From Nematostella vectensis (taxonomy: Eukaryota; Cnidaria; Anthozoa; Actiniaria; Edwardsiidae): DNA of 64,000 nucleotides. Where the stretch lies: assembly GCF_932526225.1 (NCBI RefSeq), contig NC_064034.1:126501-190500 (forward strand), in the 5' to 3' direction. Positions 38,132 to 52,197 of the stretch are shown piece after piece. The notes below the pieces were generated by a model. It was not told where the DNA came from. It ran no database searches and worked only from the letters and a program-made list of their open reading frames with translations. Position 1 is the stretch's first letter; each line of letters opens with the position of its first letter. The position numbers were made by a program, and so were the translations under genes.

Positions 38132-40139
38132 TGATAATATTAAAAAAGAACTACTGTAAGTAATTAGAGTGGTTTTCATTAACCCGTGAAACAAAGTGTG
38201 ATAGTTAAACGATAATAGTTAGTAAAACACAAAAAAGAACAATAGAATCAGATCACCACAAACTGTAATACGCTAAAGCGTAGTTCACGGGTTAATGAAG
38301 GTTTTGACATTTCAACCTTACATCCACATGAAAGTAATGCCTAATATCGAGTGCCCTACAGTAAGTGTTTTGCAGTCAAGTTGTTTTCTTTTAGTAGGTA
38401 AAAAATTATTCTAAACAATAGTAATCATAGCTATGGTCACCACTTACACATATAGAATTTGTAATGAAAAGAAAGAAAAAAAATATATATATGCAGTCAA
38501 ACAACAGAATTGCATGATAACCTTGAATATATTGAATAAAGGACTGCAAAAAAACATCTTTTGTACTAGTTGCTTGAATTGACCCTTGGCTATTTTTAGC
38601 TGAATTCCCCTCCCCCTCTAAAAAAGAAAATAATAATAATAATAATAGAACAAAACTAAAAAGAATACAAACACAACAGAGACCCCCACCAACAATTTTG
38701 ATTTTTTTTACTTTCCTTTAAAAGGGGAGTGTCACGGTTAAGAGATTTGCAATAGCTCTAGAGCCCTGACACAATGAACTTCAGTGATATTCTAATACTG
38801 ACTTATGAGCTTTTGGTACATGTGGGAGACTTTAAACAAAACAAAACAAATGACCACAAACTGTCAATTAACATAGTTTTTAATATAATATTGCATATTA
38901 TTTAACAAGGTATTCACAGCTTTTAAAAAGTTCAGCTGTTTGTTGACACTTAAAAGCCTACAATAATCACTGACTCCAGACATGCGCAGTACTATGTTGC
39001 TGCCCCTTTAAAGTAAAATACAGCTTTACTTAGTCAGCGTAGACAAAATTGCGGATTTTGTCAATATTCTAATATGAAGATGTCAATATTCTCCCCCTTA
39101 CGTCTTTATTTCTATTTATTTGATGATTTTCACATGATACCAAAACAGCGTCTTTTTTCTTCGCTAATTTGATGTCATGTACACAATAAAAGAGATTCGC
39201 CCGTGCGCATGGCGAGTCCCCAAGGGACCCATGACGCCCAAATAGACCTCTATTTTTTGTCATCCACAATCTTGGCGAGCTGTGCGTGGCGTAACCGTAT
39301 TACAGGCCTTGGATCCTGGTTATTGTCCTCCCCATTAATGCGCGGGTTGGGATAACCTTGCAAGAGTGTTGTACAGCATATTCGCTCGGAAATATCGGTG
39401 CTTGGGGCCTTCGGGTTCTTTACAGCCTTCCGTAAAAGCCTTGTGCTGCCATACCGATTGGGTAATCCGTATGTATGGTTTCCGTTTTGTTCTTCAGACC
39501 GGGTTCGATCCCAGGCCAATGGGCTTTTTTTTTTTTAATTCGTTTTTTTTTTCCTTTGTGCTGGACCCCCTTAATCCTGATAGGTTTTGCGCAAAAATAA
39601 TAAAAAAAGTGAGTTTGCAAAATAAGCTTGCTAGATTTATTGATTATATGTATTCAATTTGTTCCTAGGAAGTTAACAAAAAACACAAAGCAAAGAGTTT
39701 GAGGAAGTAAACAAGTATGTGAACTTTAATGTTCTATTTGAAGGGGTGCATTTTGTACAGGGAAGCATACATAGAATGCTTAACTGGTGGAGAGGGAAGA
39801 GGTAAAAGTTTATTGAACATAATTTCAACAATAGCAGGGGGAAGAGAGGGGCGCTCTCTTCATACAATATTGCAGTTGTTACCTATTATTAAATAAGTTT
39901 GTAACATGTCTTTGTTTATTAAGCAAGGTCTATTTCTGAGACAAGCAAACTCAAGTAAGGCTGTTGAAATAAGAGGTGATTGTTAAAATAAAAACAATTA
40001 TCTGATTAGAAAACTACTGTAGATTCCTTTGCACCAAAATAAGAACAAACTTCATTTTCTTTGTTATTTATGAGGAACGAGATGAGCTCTACAAAGCCAT
40101 AAAGAAATATGTATTGCTCATCTAAATTATACAAGTAAA
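38132..40139 (+). repeat. Array unit 20 (haplotype A)
   Basis: 2008 bp. B-box at 39502-39512. Twin of unit 19 through most of its length, with private AGAATTTG and GTTTTTAATATA. The last quarter (GGGCGCTCTC, AGGTGATTG) instead matches unit 3. CpG to TpG at 39273. Confidence 0.97.
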
Positions 40140-42151
40140 TGATAATATTAAAAAAGAACTACTGTAAGTAATTAGAGTGGTTTTCATTAACCCGTGAAAC
40201 AAAGTGTGATAGTTAAACGATAATAGTTAGTAAAACACAAAAAAGAACAATAGAATCAGATCACCACAAACTGTAATACGCTAAAGCGTAGTTCACGGGT
40301 TAATGAAGGTTTTGACATTTCAACCTTACATCCACATGAAAGTAATGCCTAATATCGAGTGCCCTACTGTAAGTGTTTTGCAGTCAAGTTGTTTTCTTTT
40401 AGTAGGTAAAAAATTATTCTAAATAATAGTAATCATAGCTATGGTCACCACTTACACATATAGAACTTGTAATGAAAAGAAAGAAAAAAATATATATATA
40501 TGCAGTCAAACAACAGAATTGCATGATAACCTTGAATATATTGAATAAAGGACTGCAAAAAAACATCTTTTGTACTAGTTGCTTGAATTGACCCTTGGCT
40601 ATTTTTAGCTGAATTCCCCTCCCCCTCTAAAAAAGAAAATAATAATAATAATAATAATAGAACAAAACTAAAAAGAAAACAAACACAACAGAGACCCCCA
40701 CCAACAATTTTGATTATTTTTACTTTCCTTTAAAAGGGGAGTGTCACGGTTAAGAGATTTGCAATAGCTCTAGCGCCCTGACACAATGAACTTCAGTGAA
40801 ATTCTAATACTGACTTATGAGCTTTTGGTACATGTGGGAGACTTTAAACAAAACAAAACAAATGACCACAAACTGTCAATTAACATAGTTTTCAATATAA
40901 TATTGCATATTATTTAATAAGGTATTCACAGCTTTTAAAAAGTTCAGCTGTTTGTTTACACTTAAAAGCCTACAATAATCACTGACTCCAGACATGCGCA
41001 GTACTATGTTGCTGCCCCTTTAAAGTAAAATACAGCTTCACTTAGTCAGCGTAGACAAAATTGCGGATTTTGTCAATATTCTAATATGAAGATGTCAATA
41101 TTCTCCCCCCTTACGTCTTTATTTCTATTTATTTTATGATTTTCACATGATACCAAAACAGCGTCTTTTTTCTTCGCTAATTTGATGTCATGTACACAAT
41201 AAAAGAGATTCGCCCGTACGCATGGCGAGTCCCCAAGGGACCCATGACGCCCAAATAGACCTCTATTTTTTGTCATCCACAATCTTGGCGAGCTGTGCGT
41301 GGCGTAACCGTATTACAGGCCTGGGATCCTGGTTATTGTCCTCCCCATTAATGCGCGGGTTGGGATAACCTTGCAAGAGTGTTGTACAGCATATTCGCTC
41401 GGAAATATCGGTGCTTGGGGCCTTCGGGTTCTTTACAGCCTTCCGTAAAAGCCTTGTGCTGCCATACCGATTGGGTAATCCGTATGTATGTTTCCGTTTT
41501 GTTCTTCAGACCGGGTTCGATCCCAGGCCAATGGGCTTTTTTTTTTAATTGGTTTTTTTTTTTTCCTTTGTGCTGGACCCCCTTAATCCTGAAAGGTTTT
41601 GCACAAAAATAATAAAAAAAGTGAGTTTGCAAAATAAGCTTGCTAGATTTATTGATTATATGTATTCAATTTGTTCCTAGGAAGTTAACAAAAAACACAA
41701 AGCAAAGAGTTTGAGGAAGTAAACAAGTATGTGAACTTTAATGTTCTATTTGAAGGGGTGCATTTTGTACAGGGAAGCATACATAGAATGCTTAACTGGT
41801 GGAGAGGGAAGAGGTAAAAGTTTATTGAGCATTATTTCAACAATAGCAGGGGGAAGAGAGGGGCACTCTCTTCATACAATATTGCAGTCGTTACCTATTA
41901 TTAAATAAGTTTGTAACATGTCTTTGTTTATTAAGCAAGGTCTATTTCTGAGACAAGCAAACTCAAGTAAGGCTGTTGAAATAAGAGGTGAGTGTTAAAA
42001 GAAAAACAATTATCTGATTAGAAAACTACTGTAGATTCCTTTGCACCAAAATAAGAACAAACTTCATTTTGTTTGTTATTTATGAGGAACGAGATGAGCT
42101 CTACAAAGCCATAAAGAAATATGTATTGCTCATCTAAATTATACAAGTAAA
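40140..42151 (+). repeat. Array unit 21 (haplotype C)
   Basis: 2012 bp. B-box at 41514-41524. The first half matches unit 4 (GATTATTTTT, GTTTACACTT, AGCTTCACTT). A one-base deletion in GTATGTATGTTTCC near 41490 breaks the 89-codon minus-strand frame that is open in every other unit. CpG changes at 41286 and 41603. Confidence 0.97.
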
Positions 42152-44167
42152 TGATAATATTAAAAAAGAACTACTGTAAGTAATTAGAGTGGTTTTCATT
42201 AACCCGTGAAACAAAGTGTGATAGTTAAACGATAATAGTTAGTAAAACACAAAAAAGAACAATAGAATCAGATCACCACAAACTGTAATACGCTAAAGCG
42301 TAGTTCACGGGTTAATGAAGGTTTTGACATTTCAACCTTACATCCACATGAAAGTAATGCCTAATATCGAGTGCCCTACAGTAAGTGTTTTGCAGTCAAG
42401 TTGTTTTCTTTTAGTAGGTAAAAAATTATTCTAAATAATAGTAATCATAGCTATGGTCACCACTTACACATATAGAACTTGTAATGAAAAGAAAGAAAAA
42501 ATATATATATATATATATATATGCAGTCAAACAACAGAATTGCATGATAACCTTGAATATATTGAATAAAGGACTGCAAAAAAACGTCTTTTGTACTAGT
42601 TGCTTGAATTGACCCTTGGCTATTTTTAGCTGAATTCCCCTCCCCCTCTAAAAAAGAAAATAATAATAATAATAATAATAGAACAAAACTAAAAAGAAAA
42701 CAAACACAACAGAGACCCTCACCAACAATTTTGATTTTTTTTACTTTCCTTTAAAAGGGGAGTGTCACGGTTAAGAGATTTGCAATAGCTCTATAGCCCT
42801 GACACAATGAACTTAAGTGAAATTCTAATACTGACTTATGAGCTTTTGGTACATGTGGGAGACTTTAAACAAAACAAAACAAATGACCACAAACTGTCAA
42901 TTAACATAGTTTTCAATATAATATTGCATATTATTTAATAAGGTATTCACAGCTTTTAAAAAGTTCAACTGTTTGTTGACACTTAAAAGCCTACAATAAT
43001 CACTGACTCCAGACATGCGCAGTACTATGTTGCTGCCCCTTTAAAGTAAAATACAACTTTACTTAGTCAGCGTAGACAAAATTGCGGATTTTGTCAATAT
43101 TCTAATATGAAGATGTCAATATTCTCCCCCCTTACGTCTTTATTTCTATTTATTTTATGATTTTCACATGATACCAAAACAGCGTCTTTTTTCTTCGCTA
43201 ATTTGATGTCATGTACACAATAAAAGAGATTCGCCCGTGCGCATGGCGAGTCCCCAAAGGACCCAAGACGCCCAAATAGACCTCTTTTTTTTGTCATCCA
43301 CAATCTCGGCGAGCTGTGCGTGGCGTAACCGTATTACAGGCCTGGGATCCTGGTTATTGTCCTCCCCATTAATGCGCGGGTTGGGATAACCTTGCAAGAG
43401 TGTTGTACAGCATATTCGCTCGGAAATATCGGTGCTTGGGGCCTTCGGGTTCTTTACAGCCTTCCGTAAAAGCCTTGTGCTGCCATACCGATTGGGTAAT
43501 CCGTATGTATGGTTTCCGTTTTGTTCTTCAGACCGGGTTCGATCCCAGGCCAATGGGCTTTTTTTTAATTCGTTTTTTTTCTTTGTGCTGGACCCCCTTA
43601 ATCCTGATAGGTTTTGCGCAAAAATAATAAAAAAAAGTGAGTTTGCAAAATAAGCTTGCTAGATTTATTGATTATATGTATTCAATTTGTTCCTAGGAAG
43701 TTAACAAAAAACACAAAGCAAAGAGTTTGAGGAAGTAAACAAGTATGTGAACTTTAATGTTCTATTTGAAGGGCTGCATTTTGTACAGGGAAGCATACAT
43801 AGAATGCTTAACTGGTGGAGAGGGAAGAGGTAAAAGTTTATTGAGCATAATTTCAACAATAGCAGGGGGAAGAGAGGGGCACTCTCTTCATACAATATTG
43901 CAGTTGTTACCTATTATTAAATAAGTTTGTAACATGTCTTTGTTTATTAAGCAAGGTCTATTTCTGAGACAAGCAAACTCAAGTAAGGCTGTTGAAATAA
44001 GAGGTGAGTGTTAAAAGAAAAACAATTATCTGATTGGAAATTTACTGTAGATTCCTTTGCACCAAAATAAGAACAAACTTCATTTTGTTTGTTGTTTATG
44101 AGGAACGAGATGAGCTCTACAAATCCATAAAGAAATATGTATTGCTCATCTAAATTATACAAGTAAA
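42152..44167 (+). repeat. Array unit 22 (haplotype C)
   Basis: 2016 bp. B-box at 43536-43546. Longest (AT)n in the window at 42501-42522. The palindrome GCTCTAGAGC is changed to GCTCTATAGC near 42788. An A to T at 43286 removes the TAG that ends the minus-strand 89-codon frame. GTCCC hairpin variant as in unit 17. Confidence 0.97.
42501..42522. repeat. (AT)11 microsatellite, longest in window
   Basis: Eleven uninterrupted AT dinucleotides in unit 22, where other units have roughly four to eight. Local slippage expansion in one copy. Confidence 0.9.
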
Positions 44168-46167
44168 TGATAATATTAAAAAAGAACTACTGTAAGTAAT
44201 TAGAGTGGTTTTCATTAACCCGTGAAACAAAGTGTGATAGTTAAACAATAATAGTTAGTAAAACACAAAAAAGAACAATAGAATCAGATCACCACAAACT
44301 GTAATACGCTAAAGCGTAGTTCACGGGTTAATGAAGGTTTTGACATATCAACCTTACATCCACATGAAAGTAATGCCTAATATCAAGTGCCCTACAGTAA
44401 GTGTTTTGCAGTCAAGTTGTTTTCTTTTAGTAGGTAAAAAATTATTCTAAATAATAGTAATCATAGCTATGGTCACCACTTACACATATAGAACTTGTAA
44501 TGAAAAGAAAGAAAAAAAATATATATATGCAGTCCAACAGAATTGCATGATAACCTGAATATATTGAATAAAGGACTGCGAAAAAACATCTTTTGTACTA
44601 GTTGCTTGAATTGACCCTTGGCTATTTTTAGCTGAATTCCCCTCCCCCTCTAAAAAAGAAAATAATAATAATAATAATAGAACAAAACTAAAAAGAAAAC
44701 AAACACAACAGAGACCCCCACCAACAATTTTGATTTTTTTTACTTTCCTTTAAAAGGGGAGTGTCACGGTTAAGAGATTTGCAATAGCTCTAGAGCCCTG
44801 ACACAATGAACTTCAGTGAAATTCTAATACTGACTTATGAGCTTTTGGTACATGTGGGAGACTTTAAACAAAACAAAACAAATGACCACAAACTGTCAAT
44901 TAACATAGTTTTCAATATAATATTGCATATTATTTAATAAGGTATTCACAGCTTTTAAAAAGTTCAGCTGTTTGTTGACACTTAAAAGCCTACAATAATC
45001 ACTGACTCCAGACATGCGCAGTACTATGTTGCTGCCCCTTTAAAGTAAAATACAGCTTTACATAGTCAGCGTAGACAAAATTGCGGATTTTGTCAATATT
45101 CTAATATGAAGATGTCAATATTCTCCCCCTTACGTCTTTATTTCTATTTATTTTATGATTTTCACATGATACCAAAACAGCGTCTTTTTTCTTCGCTAAT
45201 TTGATGTCATGTACACAATAAAAGAGATTCGCCCGTGCGCATGGCGAGTCCCCAAGGGACCCGAGACGCCCAAATAGACCTCTATTTTTTGTCATCCACA
45301 ATCTCGGCGAGCTGTGCGTGGCGTAACCGTATTACAGGCCTGGGATCCTGGTTATTGTCCTCCCCATTAATGCGAGGATTGGGATAACCTTGCAAGAGTG
45401 TTGTACAGCATATTCGCTCGGAAATATCGGTGCTTGGGGCCTTCGGGTTCTTTACAGCCTTCCGTAAAAGCCTTGTGCTGCCATACCGATTGGGTAATCC
45501 GTATGTATGGTTTCCGTTTTGTTCTTGAGACCGGGTTCGATCCCAGGCCAACGGGCTTTTTTTTTAATTCGTTTTTTTTTCCTTTGTGCTGGACCCCCTT
45601 AATCCTGATAGGTTTTGCGCAAAAATAATAAAAAAAGTGAGTTTGCAAAATAAGCTTGCTAGATTTATTGATTATATGTATTCAATTTGTTCCTAGGAAG
45701 TTAACAAAAAACACAAAGCAAAGAGTTTGAGGAAGTAAACAAGTATGTGAACTTTAATGTTCTATTTGAAGGGGTGCATTTTGTACAGGGAAGCATACAT
45801 AGAATGCTTAACTGGTGGAGAGGGGAGAGGTAAAAGTTTATTGAGCATAATTTCAACAATAGCAGGGGGAAGAGAGGGCCACTCTCTTCATACAATATTG
45901 CAGTTGTTACCTATTATTAAATAAGTTTGTAACATGTCTTTGTTTATTAAGCAAGGTCTATTTCTGAGACAAGCAAACTCAAGTAAGGCTGTTGAAATAA
46001 CAGGTGAGTGTTAAAAGGAAAACAATTATCTGATTAGAAAACTACTGTAGATTCCTTTGCACCAAAATAAGAACAAACTTTATTTTGTTTGTTATTTATA
46101 AGGAACGAGATGAGCTCTACAAAGCCATAAAGAAATATGTATTGCTCATCTAAATTATAATAGTAAA
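44168..46167 (+). repeat. Array unit 23 (haplotype A)
   Basis: 2000 bp. B-box at 45534-45544. CpG losses at 44247 and 44385. Small deletions near 44534 (CAGTCCAACAG) and 44555 (TAACCTGAAT). GCGAGGATTGGG, CCAACGGGC, GGGGAGAGG and GAGGGCCACT match unit 13. Private AATTATAATAG at the end. Confidence 0.97.
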
Positions 46168-48175
46168 TGATAATATTAAAAAAGAACTACTGTAAGTAAT
46201 TAGAGTGGTTTTCATTAACCCGTGAAACAAAGTGTGATAGTTAAACGATAATAGTTAGTAAAACACAAAAAAGAACAATAGAATCAGATCACCACAAACT
46301 GTAATACGCTAAAGCGTAGTTCACGGGTTAATGAAGGTTTTGACATTTCAACCTTACATCCACATGAAAGTAATGCCTAATATCGAGTGCCCTACAGTAA
46401 GTGTTTTGCAGTCAAGTTGTTTTCTTTTAGTAGGTAAAAAAATATTCTAAATAATAGTAATCATAGCTATGGTCACCACTTACACATATAGAACTTGTAA
46501 TGAAAAGAAAGAAAAAAAATATATATATGCAGTCAAACAACAGAATTGCATGATAACCTTGAATATATTGAATAAAGGACTGCAAAAAAACATCTTTTGT
46601 ACTAGTTGCTTGAATTGACCCTTGGCTATTTTTAGCTGAATTCCCCTCCCCCTCTAAAAAAGAAAATAATAATAATAATAATAATAGAACAAAACTAAAA
46701 AGAAAACAAACACAACAGAGACCCCCACCAACAATTTTGATTTTTTTTACTTTCCTTTAAAAGGGGAGTGTCACGGTTAAGAGATTTGCAATAGCTCTAG
46801 AGCCCTGACACAATGAACTTCATTGAAATTCTAATACTGACTTATGAGCTTTTGGTACATGTGGGAGACTTTAAACAAAACAAAACAAATGACCACAAAC
46901 TGTCAATTAACATAGTTTTCAATATAATATTGCATATTATTTAATAAGGTATTCACAGCTTTTAAAAAGTTCAACTGTTTGTTGACTCTTAAAAGCCTAC
47001 AATAATCACTGACTCCAGACATGCGCAGTACTATGTTGCTGCCCCTTTAAAGTAAAATACAGCTTTACTTAGTCAGCGTAGACAAAATTGCGGATTTTGT
47101 CAATATTCTAATATGAAGATGTCAATATTCTCTCCCCTTACGTCTTTATTTCTATTTATTTTATGATTTTCACATGATACCAAAACAGCGTCTTTTTTCT
47201 TCGCTAATTTGATGTCATGTACACAATAAAAGAGATGCGCCCGTGCGCCTGGCGAGTCCCCAAGGGACCCAAGACGCCCAAATAGACCTCTATTTTTTGT
47301 CATCCACAATCTCGGCGAGCTGTGCGTGGCGTAACCGTATTACAGGCCTGGGATCCTGGTTATTGTCCTCCCCATTAATGCGCGGGTTGGGATAACCTTG
47401 CAAGAGTGTTGTACAGCATATTCGCTCGGAAATATCGGTGCTTGGGGCCTTCGGGTTCTTTACAGCCTTCCGTAAAAGCCTTGTGCTGCCATACCGATTG
47501 GGTAATCCGTATGTATGGTTTCCGTTTTGTTCTTCAGACCGGGTTCGATCCCAGGCCAATGGGCTTTTTTTTTTAATTGGTTTTTTTTTTCCTTTGTGCT
47601 GGACCCTTAATCCTGATAGGTTTTGCGCAAAAATAATAAAAAAAGTGAGTTTGCAAAATAAGCTTGCTAGATTTATTGATTATATGTATTCAATTTGTTC
47701 CTAGGAAGTTAACAAAAAACACAAAGCAAAGAGTTTGAGGAAGTAAACAAGTATGTGAACTTTAATGTTCTATTTGAAGGGGTGCATTTTGTACAGGGAA
47801 GCATACATAGAATGCTTAACTGGTGGAGAGGGAAGAGGTAAAAGTTTATTGAGCATAATTTCAACAATAGCAGGGGGAAGAGAGGGGCACTCTCTTCATA
47901 CAATATTGCAGTTGTTACCTATTATTAAATAAGTTTGTAACATGTCTTTGTTTATTAAGCAAGGTCTATTTCTGAGACAAGCAAACTCAAGTAAGGCTGT
48001 TGAAATAACAGATGAGTGTTAAAAGGAAAACAATTATCTGATTAGAAAACTACTGTAGATTCCTTTGCACCAAAATAAGAACAAACTTCATTTTGTTTGT
48101 TATTTATAAGGAACGAGATGAGCTCTACAAAGCCATAAAGAAATATGTATTGCTCATCTAAATTATACAAGTAAA
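46168..48175 (+). repeat. Array unit 24 (haplotype B)
   Basis: 2008 bp. B-box at 47542-47552. First half as unit 14 (AAAAAAATATTC, TTCATTGAAAT). Two-base deletion in TGGACCCTTAATCC near 47601, shared only with unit 25. Belongs to the GCGCCTGGCG plus CCCCAAGGG subclass of haplotype B (units 24-28). Confidence 0.97.
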
Positions 48176-50184
48176 TGATAATATTAAAAAAGAACTACTG
48201 TAAGTAATTAGAGTGGTTTTCATTAACCCTTGAAACAAAGTGTGATAGTTAAACGATAATAGTTAGTAAAACACAAAAAAGAACAATAGAATCAGATCAC
48301 CACAAACTGTAATACGCTAAATTGTAGTTCACGGGTTAATGAAGGTTTTGACATTTCAACCTTACATCCACATGAAAGTAATGCCTAATATCGAGTGCCC
48401 TACAGTAAGTGTTTTGCAGTCAAGTTGTTTTCTTTTAGTAGGTAAAAAAAATATTCTAAATAATAGTAATCATAGCTATGGTCACCACTTACACATATAG
48501 AACTTGTAATGAAAAGAAAGAAAAAAAATATATATATGCAGTCAAACAACAGAATTGCATGATAACCTTGAATATATTGAATAAAGGACTGCAAAAAAAC
48601 ATCTTTTGTACTAGTTGCTTGAATTGACCCTTGGCTATTTTTAGCTGAATTCCCCTCCCCCTCTAAAAAAGAAAATAATAATAATAATAATAATAGAACA
48701 AAACTAAAAAGAAAACAAACACAACAGAGACCCCCACCAACAATTTTGATTTTTTTTACTTTCCTTTAAAAGGGGAGTGTCACGGTTAAGAGATTTGCAA
48801 TAGCTCTAGAGCCCTGACACAATGAACTTAAGTGAAATTCTAATACTGACTTATGAGCTTTTGGTACATGTGGGAGACTTTAAACAAAACAAAACAAATG
48901 ACCACAAACTGTCAATTAACATAGTTTTCAATATAATATTGCATATTATTTAATAAGGTATTCACAGCTTTTAAAAAGTTCAACTGTTTGTTGACACTTA
49001 AAAGCCTACAATAATCACTGACTCCAGACATGCGCAGTACTATGTTGCTGCCCCTTTAAAGTAAAATACAGCTTTACTTAGTCAGCGTAGACAAAATTGC
49101 GGATTTTGTCAATATTCTAATATGAAGATGTCAATATTCTCTCCCCTTACGTCTTTATTTCTATTTATTTTATGATTTTCACATGATACCAAAACAGCGT
49201 CTTTTTTCTTCGCTAATTTGATGTCATGTACACAATAAAAGAGATGCGCCCGTGCGCCTGGCGAGTCCCCAAGGGACCCAAGACGCCCAAATAGACCTCT
49301 ATTTTTTGTCATCCACAATCTCGGCGAGCTGTGCGTGGCGTAACCGTATTACAGGCCTGGGATCCTGGTTATTGTCCTCCCCATTAATGCGCGGGTTGGG
49401 ATAACCTTGCAAGAGTGTTGTACAGCATATTCGCTCGGAAATATCGGTGCTTGGGGCCTTCGGGTTCTTTACAGCCTTCCGTAAAAGCCTTGTGCTGCCA
49501 TACCGATTGGGTAATCCGTATGTATGGTTTCCGTTTTGTTCTTCAGACCGGGTTCGATCCCAGGCCAATGGGCTTTTTTTTTTAATTGGTTTTTTTTTTC
49601 CTTTGTGCTGGACCCTTAATCCTGATAGGTTTTGCGCAAAAATAATAAAAAAAGTGAGTTTGCAAAATAAGCTTGCTAGATTTATTGATTATATGTATTC
49701 AATTTGTTCCTAGGAAGTTAACAAAAAACACAAAGCAAAGAGTTTGAGGAAGTAAACAAGTATGTGAACTTTAATGTTCTATTTGAAGGGGTGCATTTTG
49801 TACAGGGAAGCATACATAGAATGCTTAACTGGTGGAGAGGGAAGAGGTAAAAGTTTATTGAGCATAATTTCAACAATAGCAGGGGGAAGAGAGGGGCACT
49901 CTCTTCATACAATATTGCAGTTGTTACCTATTATTAAATAAGTTTGTAACATGTCTTTGTTTATTAAGCAAGGTCTATTTCTGAGACAAGCAAACTCAAG
50001 TAAGGCTGTTGAGATAACAGATGAGTGTTAAAAGGAAAACAATTATCTGATTAGAAAACTACTGTAGATTCCTTTGCACCAAAATAAGAACAAACTTCAT
50101 TTTGTTTGTTATTTATAAGGAACGAGATGAGCTCTACAAAGCCATAAAGAAATATGTATTGCTCATCTAAATTATACAAGTAAA
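48176..50184 (+). repeat. Array unit 25 (haplotype B)
   Basis: 2009 bp. B-box at 49551-49561. Left inverted-repeat arm changed at 48230 (AACCCTTG), as in units 26 and 28. Inner hairpin broken by CTAAATTGTAG at about 48321. The two-base deletion near 49612 pairs it with unit 24. Confidence 0.97.
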
Positions 50185-52197
50185 TGATAATATTAAAAAA
50201 GAACTACTGTAAGTAATTAGAGTGGTTTTCATTAACCCTTGAAACAAAGTGTGATAGTTAAACGATAATAGTTAGTAAAACACAAAAAAGAACAATAGAA
50301 TCAGATCACCACAAACTGTAATACGCTAAAGCGTAGTTCACGGGTTAATGAATGTTTTGACATTTCAACCTTACATCCACATGAAAGTAATGCCTAATAT
50401 CGAGTGCCCTACAGTAAGTGTTTTGCAGTCAAGTTGTTTTCTTTTAGTAGGTAAAAAAAATATTCTAAATAATAGTAATCATAGCTATGGTCACCACTTA
50501 CACATATAGAACTTGTAATGAAAAGAAAGAAAAAAAATATATATATGCAGTCAAACAACAGAATTGCATGATAACCTTGAATATATTGAATAAAGGACTG
50601 CAAAAAAACATCTTTTGTACTAGTTGCTTGAATTGACCCTTGGCTATTTTTAGCTGAATTCCCCTCCCCCTCTAAAAAAGAAAATAATAATAATAATAAT
50701 AATAGAACAAAACTAAAAAGAAAACAAACACAACAGAGACCCCCACCAACAATTTTGATTTTTTTTACTTTCCTTTAAAAGGGGAGTGTCACGGTTAAGA
50801 GATTTGCAATAGCTCTAGAGCCCTGACACAATGAACTTAAGTGAAATTCTAATACTGACTTATGAGCTTTTGGTACATGTGGGAGACTTTAAACAAAACA
50901 AAACAAATGACCACAAACTGTCAATTAACATAGTTTTCAATATAATATTGCATATTATTTAATAAGGTATTCACAGCTTTTAAAAAGTTCAACTGTTTGT
51001 TGACACTTAAAAGCCTACAATAATCACTGACTCCAGACATGCGCAGTACTATGTTGCTGCCCCTTTAAAGTAAAATACAGCTTTACTTAGTCAGCGTAGA
51101 CAAAATTGCGGATTTTGTCAATATTCTAATATGAAGATGTCAATATTCTCTCCCCTTACGTCTTTATTTCTATTTATTTTATGATTTTCACATGATACCA
51201 AAACAGCGTCTTTTTTCTTCGCTAATTTGATGTCATGTACACAATAAAAGAGATGCGCCCGTGCGCCTGGCGAGTCCCCAAGGGACCCAAGACGCCCAAA
51301 TAGACCTCTATTTTTTGTCATCCACAATCTCGGCGAGCTGTGCGTGGCGTAACCGTATTACAGGCCTGGGATCCTGGTTATTGTCCTCCCCATTAATGCG
51401 CGGGTTGGGATAACCTTGCAAGAGTGTTGTACAGCATATTCGCTCGGAAATATCGGTGCTTGGGGCCTTCGGGTTCTTTACAGCCTTCCGTAAAAGCCTT
51501 GTGCTGCCATACCGATTGGGTAATCCGTATGTATGGTTTCCGTTTTGTTCTTCAGACCGGGTTCGATCCCAGGCCAATGGGCTTTTTTTTTTAATTCGTT
51601 TTTTTTTTTCCTTTGTGCTGGACCCCCTTAATCCTGATAGGTTTTGCGCAAAAATAATAAAAAAAGTGAGTTTGCAAAATAAGCTTGCTAGATTTATTGA
51701 TTATATGTATTCAATTTGTTCCTAGGAAGTTAACAAAAAACACAAAGCAAAGAGTTTGAGGAAGTAAACAAGTATGTGAACTTTAATGTTCTATTTGAAG
51801 GGGTGCATTTTGTACAGGGAAGCATACATAGAATGCTTAACTGGTGGAGAGGGAAGAGGTAAAAGTTTATTGAGCATAATTTCAACAATAGCAGGGGGAA
51901 GAGAGGGCCACTCTCTTCATACAATATTGCAGTTGTTACCTATTATTAAATAAGTTTGTAACATGTCTTTGTTTATTAAGCAAGGTCTATTTCTGAGACA
52001 AGCAAACTCAAGTAAGGCTGTTGAAATAACAGATGAGTGTAAAAAGAAAAACAATTATATGATTAAAAAAACTACTGTAGATTCCTTTGCACCAAAATAA
52101 GAACAAACTTCATTTTGTTTGTTATTTATGAGGAACGAGATGAGCTCTACAAAGCCATAAAGAAATATGTATTGCTCATCTAAATTATACAAGTAAA
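50185..52197 (+). repeat. Array unit 26 (haplotype B)
   Basis: 2013 bp. B-box at 51560-51570. Left arm changed at 50239. Private AATGTTTTGAC near 50351 and GATTAAAAAAAC near 52062. GAGGGCCACT near 51903 is the only trace of the unit 13/23/29/30 class. Confidence 0.97.
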
